From Phycisphaerales bacterium (GTDB lineage Bacteria; Planctomycetota; Phycisphaerae; Sedimentisphaerales; Anaerohalosphaeraceae), in the NCBI GenBank assembly GCA_011055475.1, contig DSDH01000547.1:1-8594 (forward strand): 8,594 bases of DNA, in the 5' to 3' direction. Below are positions 6,715 to 8,594 of the stretch, piece by piece (position 1 is the stretch's first letter; each line of letters begins with the position of its first letter). The position numbers and the translations under genes were made by a program. The notes under the pieces are model-generated. The model was not told the DNA's origin. It did no database searches and saw nothing but the letters and a program-made list of their open reading frames with translations.

Positions 6715-7590
6715 TCAGAACCTCCGCCGACGCATGTGAAAGAACTTGACCAGGTCCTGGATATAGGGCCGGTCCGTCCGGACGTTGATGCAATCGACGC
6801 CGATGGACCGCAGCGTCCCCTCAAGCCGGGCCATTCGCTGGGCCTGTCGCGCCGCGTAACGCCGCCGAAACGCCGCGCTGGACGTGTCCACCAGCCGCAC
6901 CTGGCCGGTCTCGGCGTCGGCCCACTCCACCAGGCCCACCCGCGGCAGGGCCAGCTCCGCCGGGTCCTGCACCGATACGGCGATCACATCGTGCCGCCGG
7001 TTCACCCGGCTCATCGGCTCGACGAAATCGTCGGCCAAAAAATCCGACACGACGAACACCGTCGCCCGCTTGCGGGTGACCCGCGCGACGAAATCCAGCG
7101 CCTCACCCACCCGCGTCGCCCGGTGCGGCGCCTCGAAACAGAGCAGGTCGCGGATGAGCCGCAATACGTGACGGCTGCCCTTCTTGGGCGGGATGAACCG
7201 CTCGATGCGGTCGGTGAACAGGATCAGGCCGACCTTGTCGTTGTTGCGGATCGCCGCGAAAGCCAGCACCGCGCACAGCTCGGCGGCCAGCTCGTTCTTC
7301 AGCCGACCGGTCGTCCCGAACGCCCCGGAAGCGCTCAGGTCCACCGCCAGCATAACCGTCAGCTCACGCTCCTCGACGTACTGCTTGATATAGGGCCGCC
7401 CGGCCCGGGCGGTCACGTTCCAGTCGATCGTCCGCACGTCGTCGCCCGGTACGTATTCGCGGACCTCCTCGAACTCCATGCCGCGACCCTTGAACGTGCT
7501 CTCGTACTGGCCCGCAAAGTCCGCGTTCACCGCGTGCGACGTGGTGATCTGAATCTGGCGGACCTTCTTGACCAGTTCGGGATCGAGCAT
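6715..7590 (-). CDS. DUF58 domain protein (VWA-like, MoxR partner)
   Basis: This 291-residue protein has no signal peptide or membrane segment and is probably cytoplasmic. It carries the diagnostic DUF58 block at about 36-62: GRGMEFEEVREYVPGDD followed by RTIDWNVTAR, then a conserved YIKQYVEERE stretch at 67-76. A VWA-like fold follows, with a metal-site type motif DLSAS at 84-88 (DxSxS) and a later VVSDF strand ending at Asp183. Its length matches the short MoxR-associated DUF58 class, not the longer membrane-anchored class. The ATG at 7590 is preceded by GAGG. The stop TGA at 6715-6717 lies 4 nt before the next start. DUF58 genes are habitually next to moxR, and the protein is presumed to be a MoxR partner or client. 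No enzymatic activity is known for the family. Family call confident; function inferred from context. Confidence 0.93.
   Translation of the reverse strand: MLDPELVKKVRQIQITTSHAVNADFAGQYESTFKGRGMEFEEVREYVPGDDVRTIDWNVTARAGRPYIKQYVEERELTVMLAVDLSASGAFGTTGRLKNELAAELCAVLAFAAIRNNDKVGLILFTDRIERFIPPKKGSRHVLRLIRDLLCFEAPHRATRVGEALDFVARVTRKRATVFVVSDFLADDFVEPMSRVNRRHDVIAVSVQDPAELALPRVGLVEWADAETGQVRLVDTSSAAFRRRYAARQAQRMARLEGTLRSIGVDCINVRTDRPYIQDLVKFFHMRRRRF
6721..6725 (-). promoter_or_regulatory. Shine-Dalgarno site deciding the DUF4381-like start
   Basis: A perfect GGAGG on the minus strand lies 10 nt before the ATG at 6710, inside the last codons of the DUF58 gene. It supports 6710 as the start over the in-frame upstream codon at 6824, which would overlap the DUF58 gene by about 110 nt. 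Confidence 0.65.
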
Positions 7591-7597
7591 GGGGCCG

Positions 7598-7601
7598 CCT
7601 C
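7598..7601 (-). promoter_or_regulatory. Shine-Dalgarno site of the DUF58 gene
   Basis: On the minus strand GAGG lies 7 nt before the ATG at 7590. It sits in the 47-nt gap between moxR and the DUF58 gene, the only noncoding gap of note in the operon. I see no convincing terminator or promoter in this gap, so co-transcription with moxR is likely. Confidence 0.6.
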
Positions 7602-7637
7602 GCTTCGGGGCCGGGCCATCAACCGCGTTCGGCCGAC

Positions 7638-8594
<957 letters not shown>

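Noticed and set aside
6711..6824. N-terminal extension of the DUF4381-like protein from 6824
   Set aside because: It would overlap DUF58 by about 110 nt and hide an internal signal sequence. The ATG at 6710 has GGAGG at good spacing.
7591..7637. Internal promoter, or direct-repeat operator built from the two GGGGCC copies, between moxR and DUF58
   Set aside because: The repeats are only six bases in very G+C-rich DNA, and no A+T-rich -10-like element is present.

Overview
The window holds one tightly packed gene block, all transcribed from the minus strand, so it reads from position 8594 down to position 71. It is a near-complete MoxR/Bat ('Bacteroides aerotolerance') operon. In transcription order the genes are: moxR AAA+ ATPase (5' end cut by the window edge), a DUF58 protein, a membrane protein with a DUF4381/BatD-type C-terminus, batA (VWA), batB (VWA), batC (TPR), batD (large ectodomain plus one membrane segment) and batE (TPR, two membrane segments, SH3-like). 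Every gene is intact apart from the missing start of moxR. I see no frameshift, insertion sequence, tRNA, rRNA or CRISPR array.

The sequence is G+C rich with strong Shine-Dalgarno sites and some GTG starts. The signal peptides and periplasmic-type domains point to a bacterium with an envelope compartment outside the inner membrane. The gene order is shared by Bacteroidota, spirochaetes, Planctomycetota/PVC and several proteobacteria. The G+C content and protein style make a planctomycete-like or other environmental high-G+C Gram-negative plausible, but the window has no marker that settles taxonomy.

Layout: 7638-8594 moxR; 7591-7637 the only real intergenic gap, holding the ribosome binding site of the next gene; 6715-7590 DUF58; 5670-6710 DUF4381-like; 4617-5669 batA; 3589-4605 batB; 2736-3608 batC; 889-2736 batD; 71-892 batE; 1-70 a short 3' flank with no clear terminator and a weak possible start of another ORF. 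From DUF58 onward, spacings are between +11 and -20 nt, which suggests one transcript with coupled translation. The operon promoter must lie beyond position 8594.

Likely working model (family knowledge plus inference): the cytoplasmic MoxR ATPase works with DUF58 and the membrane-anchored VWA proteins BatA and BatB, whose MIDAS sites bind metal-dependent ligands. BatC, BatD and BatE and the DUF4381-like protein would form the membrane and extracytoplasmic part of a complex. The system has been linked to oxygen or envelope stress in some bacteria, but its biochemical activity is not established. I do not see a wholly new system here. The points worth a second look are lineage-specific details: a probable shared C-terminal domain in two operon members, an insertion in the BatA VWA domain, a lone ectodomain cysteine pair in BatD and a long acidic Gln/Pro linker in BatC.
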